Below are positions 43,200 through 54,028 of a stretch of 64,000 bases of DNA, piece after piece (within the stretch, counting starts at the first letter, position 1; each line of letters begins with the position of its first letter). Origin of the DNA: Zizania palustris. Lineage: Eukaryota > Streptophyta > Magnoliopsida > Poales > Poaceae. The notes below the pieces were generated by a model. That model made no database searches and had not been told where the DNA came from. It worked only from the letters and a program-made list of their open reading frames with translations. Made by a program: the position numbers and the translations under genes. The stretch lies in NCBI GenBank assembly GCA_019279435.1, contig JAAALK010000284.1, positions 64,660,773 to 64,724,772 on the forward strand, read 5' to 3'.

Positions 43200-43986
43200 T
43201 GAAGGATATGCCCAAGAAAATTCCGTGGATCGGAAGTTCCGATTATTATCTGGCCTCGATACAGAGAGCAAATGTTGCTTCGAAAGTTCCGATATGGTAT
43301 CGAAAGTTCCGACGAGCCAGAAGTTCTGATTCGTAATCGAGGAATTCTATACTGATTGGATGTTCCGATATGGTATCAGACGTTCCGATGTGTGTGATAA
43401 CAGATTGGATCTGTTGTGTGTCGTACTGTATCAGGAGACCTGAAATACCATGTTAGAAGTTCTGATCTAGGATCAAAAGTTCTGACGTAGGCAAACAGAT
43501 TGGATCTGTTACGGTTTTGAGGATTACGACAGTGGGCTCTCATCCCTATAAAAGGAGAGGAGGAGGACGTCTTGGAACAAACAATAATCCTATATTAGAC
43601 CTATGCACCAAAGACCCCTCCACTTCCTTTCTTGATCTCAATCATTGAGATCAAGGATCCCTGTCTCTCACGTGCGATGCAAAACGCTGCAGTGGGAGTT
43701 TCTCCATCCCTGTATGTGTGGACTCTATGGAGGCATTGCTCCAATAGCGACGGTCGTGGAAAACTACATGCGAACGACTACGTCGTCTTCATCGATCGGA
43801 TCGACAAAGGACGACAAAGACAAAGCGAGGATATGCTTGATGCGTTGCTCCAACATCTTCTTCTGCTGCACCTAGCGCATCTCGTGCTAGAAGGTACCGA
43901 TCCATGATCTCGCACATGCATGAGTCTTGGGCATAGGGCGTAAATTTTGAATTTTCCGGCTAGCGTAGTTCTCCTATTTCCCAACA
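43200..43986 (+). repeat. E6 5' LTR
   Basis: It starts TGAAGGATATGCCC and ends TATTTCCCAACA two bases before the PBS (787 bp). TATAAAA lies at 43547-43553. Upstream of it, in the presumed U3, the words GAAGTTCCGAT, AAAGTTCCGA and GATGTTCCGAT recur at about 43228, 43282, 43302, 43319, 43361, 43380, 43455 and 43475. The same LTR start with identical left flank occurs at 63528. Confidence 0.85.
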
Positions 43987-43987
43987 G

Positions 43988-43999
43988 TGGTATCAGAGC
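43988..43999 (+). other. E6 primer-binding site
   Basis: TGGTATCAGAGC, complementary to initiator-methionine tRNA, one base after the LTR. Confidence 0.9.
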
Positions 44000-45153
44000 T
44001 TATGTGCGTAGTGTTCGATCTGGATCCCTCATGTATGGAGATACATGGTGGAAAAACAGATTAGATCTGTTTCTGTCCGTGGCATATCGAAAGTTCTGAT
44101 GGTGGATCAGATGTTCCGATAGTGATCGGATGTTCCGATATTGAATAATGATTTGATACAGAAAGTAATTGTTATGGTGCAGAATTCTGATATTGATCAG
44201 AATTTCCGATGCCAGATCGGAAGTTCCGACCCACATAAATTTGAAAAACTGATCCTGTTGACCCGAGTTTTTTAGATCCAGAATCCAGTCACTTGTAGAT
44301 TGTTCGCCGAACTTTGTTTTGTAGAGAATGATGTGACTAGCATGTCCTTGGATAAATGTGATGTATAAGATGCATGCAATGAATGTAAATTAAATGTGGC
44401 CTGCATGTCATGGTTATTTACAGCCCAAGGCTGATGTAAAATTTATTGTGGCTTGCATGTCGTTTCCGCGGTGCTTCAGCCCATGTAATTAGTATAGACT
44501 ATGTGAGATGGACTAGTACTCTTCCTGGAGGCTAGGAGCACACACTCAATGATGGGAGCCATGGAAATGGAGATCGCCATGTGAAGAAGGCCATGCTATG
44601 TCATAGTTAATATGATTGTTTGTGATGCTTTCTTATGTTCCTGTTATTTTATTCTTGCATGTTTCATGTGCGCTAGGGACGTTACAATGCTAGAATAGTT
44701 TTCCCTCAAGAAACTAAGTGTTGATGCTCTTCCCAATAGCTGCACCCACCAAAATTCATGCTCATCGATAGTGGGTCTGCCAGAGCAGGGTGCTATCTTT
44801 TATCTCGACCAGTTGGGACGGAAGTTGGACTTCTGCACTCATAGTATTGGTTTACTTGACAAAGCTATCAAAACGGTTTGGGCCTTGGAGCATAGGAGTT
44901 GGGGTCGAGCATTGGATGCTTCTCCAATGACAAGAGTCACATACGATGTGATTAGCAAAGAGTTGCTTACCTATGTCAATTAGCTTCTAGTAGTGATGCC
45001 AAAGCTCACTAGGAGATAGCGTGACCATGGATCTTGCGTCACTATTAGTCATTAGAGGGAATGCGACTTGGTTTAAAATTGTGGAACATCTTTTATTGGA
45101 TAGAAGATAAACATTGCATAGTGCTAAACCTTGCATTTAATATTTTGTAGATC
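44000..45153 (+). other. E6 leader between PBS and gag
   Basis: About 1.15 kb without a supported gene. The first 240 bases (44085-44235) repeat the LTR's AAGTTCTGAT/GATGTTCCGAT words five to seven more times. The plus-strand ATCGGAAGTTCCGA at 44216-44229 is close to a perfect inverted repeat. The ORF at 44771-44983 has no domain that I recognise; it could be a leader peptide or chance. Confidence 0.6.
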
Positions 45154-46059
45154 ATGGCACCAACTACTTCTACTGTTAAAAGCACTCCATTTTTTAATTT
45201 GCGATCTATTCTTGAACGTGAGAAATTATATGGAACAAACTTTATGGATTGGTATCGAAATTTGAGAATTGTTCTCAAACAAGAGAAAAAGGATTATGTT
45301 CTGGAGGAACCTCACCCTGATGAACCAGGAGAGGATGCTTCTACAACAGACAAGCGTGCTTATGAGAAGCATGCTAGTGATTTTGTGGATGTCAGCTGTC
45401 TGATGCTTGCCTGCATGTCCTCTGAGTTTCAGAAATAATATGAGAAACATGATGCTTATGATATGATTGTAGGTCTTAAGGGTATGTTTTAGAACCAGGC
45501 AAGAGTAGAGAGATACAATGTGTCTAAGTGCTTGTTTGGTAGCAGGCTGGCCGAAGGGAGCCCAGTGAGCCCTCATGTGATCAAGATGATTGGTTGCGTG
45601 GAGACTCAGAGAGACTAGGCACTCCACTAGATCCATACCTAGCTATTGATGTCACTCTCCAGTCGCTCCCACTGAGCTTTAAGTCGTTTAGTATGAATTA
45701 TAACATGGTTGGACAGGAGAAGAAACTAGCTGAGTTGCATAGGATGCTTAAAATGCTGAGGAGAGTATCAGGAAATCTCCTAATCAAGTGATGTTGGTTC
45801 AGAAGGAGGGCAAAAAGAGGAGGATAAAAAAAGGCTAAGACTACATATTCGATCTCTAGTACGAAGTCTAAACCGACTGGAAAGTCCAGGTCTGGTCCTT
45901 CCAACTCTGATGTGTGCCACAATTGCCACAAGCCTAGTCATTGAAAGCGTAATTGCAAGGTGTACCTGGAAGAGCAGAAGAACAAGAAGGGAGGTGTGAC
46001 TGCCGCTTCAGGTATTAATGTTATTGAAATTAATCTTGCTCCTCGTCCAAATGATTCAT
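45154..46059 (+). pseudogene. gag: E6 gag
   Basis: The ATG at 45154 begins a copia gag with the FNLRSILEREKLYGTNFMDW region, followed by WYRNLRIVLKQEKKDYVLE. A TAA near 45436 and TAG near 45490 interrupt it, with the frame shifting near 45590 and 45790. The zinc knuckle (CHNCHKPSH, then a TGA in place of the next residue, then KRNC) lies near 45918-45960. The start is supported by position after the leader and by the family-type N-terminus. Confidence 0.82.
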
Positions 46060-47225
46060 GGGTATTTGATACCGGATCAATGATTCATACTTGCAAATAA
46101 TTGCAGTGGTTAAGTAGAATAAGAAAGTGTGCAAGTGGCGAGCTGGATATCCGCGTCGGGAATGGTGCAAAGGTTGCAATGTTGGTCGTCGGCGTTTATT
46201 CATTGTCGCTACCGTTAGGACTAGTTTGGAGTTAAATAATAGTTATTTCATTCTCCGCCTTAGGCAGAAACATTATGTCTTCTTCATGTTTAGAGGAAGA
46301 TGGTTTTGAATTCGTTAAAAAGAACAAGAGTTGTTCAATATTTTCGAATGGCGTGCTCTATGGTGTTTTTCCATTAGTGAATGGATTGTATATTCTGATT
46401 CTTGATGATGCACATGTTTATAACATTAGTACTAAGAAACAACGACTCAATGATTTTAATCCTACCTACGTCTGGCATTGTCGTTTAGGTCATATAAATG
46501 AGAAGCGCGTGCAGAAGCTCCATAGTGATGGACTTTGGGAGTCATTCGATTTTGAATCATATGACACATGCGAGTCTTGCTTACTTGGCAGAATGACAAA
46601 GACGCCTTTCACCGAAAAGAGGGAGAGGGCGAGTGAGCTATTGGCCATAGTACATACTGATGTGTGTTTTTTAGAGAGTCACATGGCTAGGAAAGGCTTT
46701 CAGTACTTTATCACTTTTACCGACGACTTTAGTAGATATGGTTTTGTCTACTTGATGAGGCATAAGTGGGAATCATTCGAAAAGTTCAAGGAGTCCTAGA
46801 ATGAGGTACAAAATCATATAGGCAAGACAATTAAATTTCTATGATCAGATAGCAGGGGTAAATATTTGAGCCATGAGTTTAGTGATCATTTGAAGCTATG
46901 TGAAATTGTTCTACAGCTGACTCCTACCGGCACGCCTCAATGGTATGGGGTTTTCGAGCGAAGAAACCACACTTTCTTGGACATGGTGCGGTCCTTGATG
47001 AGTCACACTGATCTTCCATTATCCTTTTGGGGTCACACTCTAGAAACCACAACTTTCACGATTAATAGAGTTCCATCTAAGTCAGTAGAGAATACGCCTT
47101 ATGAGATGTGGTCTGGGAGGCATCCCAATTTGTCTTTTCTAAAGATTTGGGGATGTGAAGCGTATGTCAAACGTATGACGTCTGACAAACTCAGTCCTAA
47201 GTCTGACAAGTACTTCTTTGTGGGG
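46060..47225 (+). pseudogene. pol: E6 protease and integrase
   Basis: The protease motif WVFDTGSMIHTC (D-T-G active site) is at about 46057-46095, followed by a TAA. From 46275 a long frame covers the protease-integrase spacer and the integrase zinc finger: H in WHCRLGH and the pair in CESCLLGRMTKTPF. Core motifs are VHTDVCF (Asp, about 46654), a changed SDSRGKY near 46848 in place of the usual S-D-x-G-G-E-Y, and GVFERRNHTF (Glu, about 46956). Stops at 46797 and near 46843 break the gene. Confidence 0.82.
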
Positions 47226-48075
47226 GTATCCTAGAGAAACCAAAGGATACTATTTCTATAATAGAGAGGAGGGCAAAATGTTTGTCGCTCGAAATGGTGT
47301 GTTCCTTGAGAAAGAGTTTCTCTCAAAAGGAGTTAGTGGGAGGACTGTGCATCTTAAAGAGGTTCGAGAGCCACTGGAAAGTGTTCTAGATCCCATTGAA
47401 CCAGAGCAGGAGGCGCAAGATGTTGTTGGCCCTGTTATGAATGCGCCAGCCCCATGAAGGTCTTGGCTAGTAGTCCATACGCTAGAGAGGTACATGTTCT
47501 TGACCACTAGGCATCATGACGTGTTGTTGTTGGACAACGACGAACCCAAAACCTATGTGGAAGCAGTGATGGGACCAGACTCTGAGAAATGGCTTGGAGC
47601 CATTGGATCCGAGTTGGAGTCCATGCGTGTTAATCAAGTTTGGAACTTGGTTGATCCACCCGATGGTGTAAAAACTATTGAGTGTAAATGGATCTTCAAG
47701 AAAAATATAGACGTTGATGGAAATGTTCACATCTATAAGGCACGATTTGTGGCGAAAGGTTTCAAACAGATTCAAGGTGTTGATTATGATGAAACATTTT
47801 CGCCTGTCGCTATGCTTAAGTCTATTCGGATTATCCTAACAATTGCCGCATTTTATGATTATGAGATATGGCAAATGGATGTTAAGACGACTTTCCTGAA
47901 TGGAAACCTAATTGAGTATGTGTACATGACACAGCCTGAAGGTCTTGATGGTTCGAGAAATGCTGGGAAAGTTTGCAAGTTGCTAAAGTCCATTTATGGA
48001 TTAAAACAAGCTTCTCGCAGTTGGAATCTTTGTTTTGATAAGGTAGTCAAAGAGTTTGTGCTTTTGAGATTTTAA
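47226..48075 (+). pseudogene. pol: E6 reverse transcriptase, N-terminal half
   Basis: After a short linker with stops (47232-47490) an open frame from 47494 carries the copia RT fingers and palm entry: WNLVDPPDGVKTIECKWIF, ARFVAKGFKQIQGVDYDETF, MDVKTTFLNGNL and LKSIYGLKQASRSWN. It ends at 48075, before the YVDD box. The junction with the following sequence is abrupt, which indicates a deletion or rearrangement, not gradual decay. Confidence 0.85.
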
Positions 48076-49361
48076 GTATTGATGAACTTCTTGCAGGAAC
48101 ATATGGATATTGTTTTTGAAGGCTCGCCAAAGCCGTGTTGTAAATGCTCAGTTGGGAGTAGCAGTATTGGCATCAGCCTTTTGGTGATAGGATTGCAAGC
48201 CCAAGTAGCAACCTTATAGCGGTGCTTCATCCGCGACTTGGGTTGGGCGAGCCAGTGCAATGACCTTACTTTGGTGCACTGGAATGGGTGATCACTCACA
48301 CGACACCTTCGACCTCATGAGGTTGGAACAGTGCAACAAGGTGATGTGGAGAAGGAGACCCTTTGAGCAGATAAAAAGCTAGGCCTTCGCCTTCCCTCGC
48401 CTCTTGTCCATATAACCCAGTCGGCAGATCGGTGGCTTGCGCACTCGAGAATGCTCCAGCATAGTGTATATATTGTGCGGTGGAGCTACATCGAGTGGCA
48501 ACGCTCGAGCTTATGTCGTAGTACTTCTGTGATATGCCTGGCGACCATAGAAGACCGTCTACCCTTAAGGAATGCCCTAATGGAAGGCAGGTCTTCAGCG
48601 CTGCTATTGATCTCGACACTTAGTATCGTGGGCAACAAGTGACGATCTCGGAGCTAATGGCATCATAGCCGGTGAAGGCGTTAGTGAGGGAGCGCTCGCC
48701 AGCAGACCAAGCGGCATCCTCGGAGATTGACCACCTTGCTCGGTGAGTGGGCAGAGTGTGTTAAAGAATCTGCTAAGAGTTCTTTACACGAATTTTCCGA
48801 CTTCTCTTGATATAACCTAGGTCTGCATAGTGCAGGGAACTTGAGTCTCATACACGCCGTTTAGAACCATCAATGTCACAAATAGCCGAGTAAAATAGTG
48901 TGATGGCCGGGATGAAAGAAAAAAATAAATGCTTATGAAGCCCCCAAGTAGGCAAACAACTTTAACAATGACTACGTCAGAGTGAATCATGAATACTTTA
49001 GTCAAAATAGTCATTTACGACTGCCCGAGTGCAAAGCCAACCCAAAAAACTACAAGAGTCTTAAGGTGGTACTGACCGCCTCGCTATAGCCTAGGTTTGT
49101 TTAGAGTAGGGAAACTTGAGCCATGTGCATGCTACTTAGAACCATCGACATCATGAGTGGTCAGAAAATTGCATTGACACTTAACGAAAAATGAAAAACA
49201 TTTTCCCGACCCGATGAGTCGAAGGAGGGGGACCAACAAAAGCTGGGTTAGAGCAGATCATGAGCGCTCGACTTGTGTAGTCACAACACAAGTATTTGGG
49301 ATTAAAGAAAAGAATTGAAATCTAGAAGCAAATATCTTTATTAGTAATAACAAAGACTTAT
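48076..49361. other. Unassigned repetitive region with an imperfect direct repeat
   Basis: No domain is recognised on either strand; ORFs are up to about 107 residues and unsupported. Two imperfect direct copies of about 80 bases lie at 48811-48890 and 49085-49164 (shared words: cctaggt, agggaa, cttgag and ttagaaccatc). Such spaced repeats are common in non-coding parts of gypsy elements, so a retrotransposon fragment is likely. It ends at the CACTA terminus. Confidence 0.5.
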
Positions 49362-49376
49362 CACTACTAGAAATCC
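49362..49376 (+). repeat. CACTA terminal inverted repeat and sub-terminal motifs
   Basis: CACTACTAGAAATCC begins the element. Following it to about 49610 are recurring TGACGAT/TCGTCAT words in both orientations (49398, 49437, 49455, 49500, 49516, 49542 and 49601), which resemble the sub-terminal transposase-binding repeats of CACTA elements. Confidence 0.8.
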
Positions 49377-49591
49377 TTACATCTGTGACAATTTGAGAAT
49401 GACGATACAAATTTTGGTCATAGAAGAAGGTGTATTAATGACGATTATAAGATATCGTCATGGATGTTGGACGTGGGTGTCAGCCACTTCATACATCTAT
49501 GACGAAGCGGAAATATTCGTCATGTAAATTAACAAAGATTCGTCATAAAAGTGCAACTATATATTTTGACTGTGTAGACCCCACCTGTCAG

Positions 49592-50243
49592 AATTTGTTT
49601 TTCGTCATTAAAAATGTGCAGCCTAGGAACTATACAACTTGTATCGGAAAAAATATATTTATTAGTATTTTTGGATAAAATAAATAAGAAAATGACATCG
49701 AATATTTTAAAATTTGAAGCAATAACATCGGTATTGAAATAATTTTTGAAAATTTTGAATTTTATACAAAATTTTAGAAGTGTTTTGAATGTTTTTTAAA
49801 TTTTATACATTTTCTTAGAATTGTTTTGAATGTTTTTCCAAATTTCTATGAATTCTCGAAACATAAGAATTGTTTTTGAAATTTCTGAATTTTTAAAGTG
49901 GTCTGAATGTTTCTATCAATTTGTTTTCGTCATTAAATATGTGCAGCCTAGGAACTATACAACTTGTATCAGAAAAATATTTTATTAGTATTTTCGGATA
50001 AAATAAATAAGAAAACAATGTCAAATATTTTAAACTTTGAAGCAATAACACCGGAATTGAAATAATTTTTGAAATTTTGAAATTTATACATAATTTTAGA
50101 AGTGTTTTGAATGATATGTTTTTTAAATTTTATACATTTTCTTAGAATTGTTTTGAAAACAATGTCAAATTTTCTATGAATTCTCAAAACATAAGAATTG
50201 TTTTTGAAATTTCTGAATTTTTAATGTGGTCTGAATGTTTATA
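49592..50243. repeat. Tandem duplication, unit about 326 bp
   Basis: 49592-49917 is repeated as 49918-50243. Both begin aatttgttttt-cgtcatta, share gtgcagcctaggaactatac and end gtggtctgaatgttt. Differences are small indels and substitutions. It lies in the AT-rich 5' sub-terminal region of the CACTA element, upstream of the transposase. Confidence 0.85.
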
Positions 50244-50734
50244 TCAAGTGTCCCCTAGGATTTGAACCCTGCACCTTTGGTTTGGAATAAAGGGTCTGAA
50301 CCACTATGACAATGGCTGCTTCTTGTTAGAAATAGCAATCTATGTGATAATAATAGATTGATGACCGTTTAAATGTTTAGCCCATTAAATTTTTCCAGGG
50401 CCCGATGTTCCCTGTTATGTAGCCACCGCCGCCGCATTGTGTAGTAGCCACCGCCACCGCTAGCCTCTGTAGCCACTGCCGCAGAGGTGTGTAGAAAGTT
50501 GAAGGTGGAGCTACGATCGGCTTGATCGCATTTCAAGGGCACCATCAAGTTTAGTTCTCTGCCATAAATTGAGTGATTCAAAATGAATTTGAGTGAGTTG
50601 GAGTTGAATTCTGTACTACATGGTTAACTTACTCTTTTACTCTTGATAGATTTTCATAATACTTCGATTTTTTTGCCGTATAATGGAAATAATAATTTGT
50701 AGATAATTAGAGGTTTTGTTATTGCATTCAGTAG

Positions 50735-52104
50735 ATGGACGGGTCATGGATTAATGCTATTCGGTTCAGTGCTACATTCATGGAGGACATTACATAATTC
50801 ATGTCTTTTGTTCAAGATAGATATCATGAAGATGATGCTATATGTTGCCCATGTCGTAAATGTCTGAATCGGTTCTCAAGGAGGTCAACATGAAGTGCAT
50901 GACCATATACATATATTTGGGATGTCAGCTACATATAGTTGGTGGATTTATCATGGAGAAGGATTTGATGCTGACATTGTGCAATATGCAGAGGATACAA
51001 ATGAATCTAATCAGGAAGGTTTGTTGGATTTGGATGAGCATGACAATGAAGATGAGGGTATGACATAGATGCTTGCAGACCTATATACTGTTGCAGAAGA
51101 AGATGGACAACAACATAAGTTTATTAAAGTTCTTGAAGATGCAAAACATGTTCTTTGTCTAGGTTCTATGCACTCAAGGTTATCTTTCTAGTTAGATTGC
51201 TTCATATAAAGTCATTCATAGGATCAAGAACACAACATTTACCACATTATTGAAGTTATTGTCAGGGTCATTCCCGAATTGTGATATTCCAGAATCATAT
51301 GACAAAGCAAAAAAGTATCTCAGAGAATTGAGCCTTGGATATGAGTTAATCCATGTTTGTGAGAATAATTGTGTGTTGTTTTCAAAGGGATTTGCAAAGC
51401 ATGACAACTGCCCAATATGCAAGGAAAGTAAGTGGATAGATGCAGATGGTGGCAAACGACTTCCTAAAAGGTTTTGAGACATTTTCCTCTTATACCCAGG
51501 CTAAAGAGGATGTTTGCATCTAAAGTAACATCTGAGGAGACCCAATGGCACAAGAAGAAGCGAGTTCATGTGGACAATGAAATGAGTCATCTAGCTGTTG
51601 GCGATGCTTGGAAAGACTTTGATGATGTGTATCCAAGCTTTGCTGCCGATGCAAGAAACCTAAGGCCTGGTTTATCTACAGATGAGTTCAATCAATTTGG
51701 CAACATGAACACATCGTATAGTATGTGTCCTATACTTGTAAAAGTATACAATCTACCACCATGGTCATGCACCGATGCATCCAATTGTATCATGGCATTG
51801 CTTATCCCAGGACCAAAGTCTCCAGGCAAGGACTTTGACATATTCTTAGAACCACTTATAGAGGATTTGTTAAAACTATGGGAGGGTGTGAGAACTTATG
51901 ATGCATTGAGTGGTTCAAATTTTGACCTTCGTGCTGCAGTACTATGGTGTATCCATGATTATCCAGCTTTGGGGGTTTTATCTAGGCGAATTACTAAAGG
52001 TTACTATGCATGTATTTATTGTAACAAATATCCATTGTCAAGGAGGCTAAGGAAAAAGATATGTTACATTGGACACCATCGCTACCTTCCAAAAACTCAC
52101 AAGT
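50735..52104 (+). pseudogene. TNP2-like CACTA transposase, part 1
   Basis: Transposase of the plant Transposase_21/TNP2 family, which cuts and moves CACTA elements. The likely start ATG at 50735 gives the family N-terminus (WINAIRF, and CCPCRKCLNRF with a Cys cluster). Frameshifts and stops follow near 50785, 50885 and 51080-51480. From 51474 a long frame is intact: WSCTDASNCIMALLIPGPKSP, FDLRAAVLWCIHDYPALG and a CxxC/His region (YYACIYCNKY). It is interrupted by E7 at 52105. Confidence 0.85.
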
Positions 52105-52728
52105 TGATGCGTCACGGGGTCCCGATCTTCACGACGTAGGATCGATCTTCAATTCATGAACGGTTGGATCCATTGGAAAGGTGACTTGATAATCTTTCAC
52201 ACCATGTATAATATGCACCATGTAACTCGGTAGAATGATGCAGTTTTAATACGAGAACATTGACTTCATGCAGACTGTTGACCTTCGGACCAGCAAGCAC
52301 TAAAACTGGTCGTACGCCTTCATGCAAACTTCAAATTGGTCGGGGTTAGATTCATTGGAAACTAGACTTCAAGCGTTTTCCAAAAAGTGCTCATTTGCCT
52401 TCATATCTTTTGTAAATCAAAAGTTATGATTATTTCTTTGAGACGATTCTGCAGGACTGGCTTGGTTCGAGCATGATTATTCTATGTGTCCATTTCCTTG
52501 TGAGTTCTTGTCATCCTTCTTGGTAACCTGAGCATTAGCAATGTACACGACTTAGGTAGTATATAACTCTCATTAATAGTAAAATGAATTTCACAAAGTA
52601 GCGCGTGCACCTCTTGTTGAAGCTTCTTAGCTCGACTGCGTGTAATTGGTCCATCAAAAACATGTATTGGAGTCGCTGTGGTCGAAGTGGTCGGTGTAGA
52701 GGTTGGAGTGGTCGGCGTGGTCATATCA
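52105..52728 (-). repeat. E7 3' LTR (left), internally deleted
   Basis: It matches 58185-59324 at both ends but jumps from plus-strand position about 52139 to sequence that corresponds to about 58746, so about 516 bases are missing, including the TATA box region. The - strand start (TGATATGACCACGCC) encodes the C-terminal tail of pol. Confidence 0.88.
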
Positions 52729-53026
52729 TCCTCCCCCTCTTGAAAAGGAGTCATCCTCGACTCTAAAATGTCTTCACTTGTGAATGCTGATAGGTCAGCA
52801 ACATTGAAGGAGTTGCTTACGCCATAGCTTGGTGGAAGGTCAATCTTGTATGCATTATCGTTGATCTTGGCAAGAACACGAAATGGACCATCCCCTCGTG
52901 GCATCAGCTTGGACTTGCGCTTATCAGGAAAGCAATCTTTACGCAAGTGAATCCACACTAAATCGCCTTGTTCAAACGACACCTTCTTTCTATGCTTGTT
53001 CATACTTGCAGCCTTACGTGTCGCCT
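52482..53026 (-). pseudogene. pol: E7 integrase C-terminal domain running into the LTR
   Basis: The - strand frame 53003-52482 has the GPY/F-type module (GDLVWIHLRKDCFPDKRKSK, then GDGPFRVLAKINDNAYKIDL), an acidic spacer and then, across the PPT and LTR border, a Thr/Pro-rich stretch and GPITRSRAKKLQQEV. No canonical chromodomain is visible. A one-base deletion near 52529 shifts the end relative to the right LTR, where the frame continues to 58964. A frameshift near 53040 separates it from the integrase core. Confidence 0.82.
52729..52745 (-). other. E7 polypurine tract
   Basis: On the - strand TTCAAGAGGGGGAGGA ends exactly at the 3' LTR start. It lies within the pol coding frame, as expected when the gene continues into the LTR. 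Confidence 0.82.
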
Positions 53027-54028
53027 TTAGCTCGATTGCTTCTTTTGTTTCTCATGTATCTTCTTGACATATGTAGCACGCTTGGAGGCTTCCATATTGG
53101 TTCTCTCATATAATGGCAAAGGCAACAAATCTATCGGAGCAATGGGTTTGAACCCATAAACAATTTCAAAAGGACACAAGTTAGTGGTAGAATGTACTGC
53201 CCTGTTATAAGCAAACTCCACATGAGGCAAGCAGTCCTCCCAATCTTTCAGGTTCTTTTTCACCATGGTTCGCAGCAACATTGACAGGGTTCGATTCACC
53301 ACTTCAGTTTGTCCGTCGGTTTGAGGATGACAAGTGGTCGAGAATAGAAGCTTGGTCCCCAGCTTGGACCACAATGTTTTCCAGAAGTAGCTCACAAACT
53401 TGACATCACGATCAGATACAATGGTCTTAGGCACCCCATGCAACCTCACAATTTCCCTGAAAAATAAATTAGCAACATGTGAAGCATCGTCGCTCTTGTT
53501 ACAAGGGATAAAATGAGCCATCTTTGAAAATCTATCAACCACAACAAAAACAGAATCTTTTCCTCTCTGAGTTCTAGGCAATCCCAGAACAAAATCCATA
53601 CTTATGTCTTCCCAAGGAATTTTAGGAGCAGGTAGAGGAGTGTATAAACCATGAGGGTTCAGTTTAGACTTAGCTTTGTGACAAGTGATGCAACGCTCCA
53701 CGAACCGGATGACGTCTCTCCTCATCTTGGGCCAATAGAAGTGATCACCTAGCAGCTCATAGGTTTTCTTTTGTCCAAAATGACCTGTCAATCCTCCTCC
53801 ATGGGACTCCTGCAATAAAAGAAATCTAACCGAAGAATTTGGAACACAAAGCTTGTTAGCCCTAAACAAAAATCCATCATGTATATGATACTTTTCCCAA
53901 CCTTTTCCATCTTTACAATGAGTGTATGGTTCTGAAAATTCAGGGTCATCATTATACATGTCTTTCAAACTTTCAAGACCTATAACCTTCACCTCAAGTT
54001 GGTTTAGCAACACGATTTTTCTAGACAA
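53027..54028 (-). pseudogene. pol: E7 integrase zinc finger and catalytic core
   Basis: An open frame of 333 codons. It contains the HHCC finger (His in QESHGGG and TGHFGQKK, Cys pair in ERCITCHKAKSK) and the DDE core: Asp in ISMDFVLGLP, Asp in TIVSDRDVKF and Glu in GQTEVVNRTL. The C-terminal part with FEIVYGFKPIAPIDLLPLP is conserved. All catalytic residues are present. The ends of the frame are created by one-base changes in T and A runs at about 54028 and 53050. Confidence 0.9.

Larger units (their letters stand above)
43200..48075 (+). mobile_element. E6: Ty1/copia retrotransposon, 3' truncated
   Basis: The 5' LTR, PBS, long leader, gag, protease, integrase and the first half of RT are present in copia order. 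The element ends inside RT at about 48075, where unrelated sequence begins, so RNase H, PPT and 3' LTR are absent. It inserted into the LTR of E5. I cannot assign its copia lineage with confidence. Stops and frameshifts occur in gag, integrase and the linker. Confidence 0.85.
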
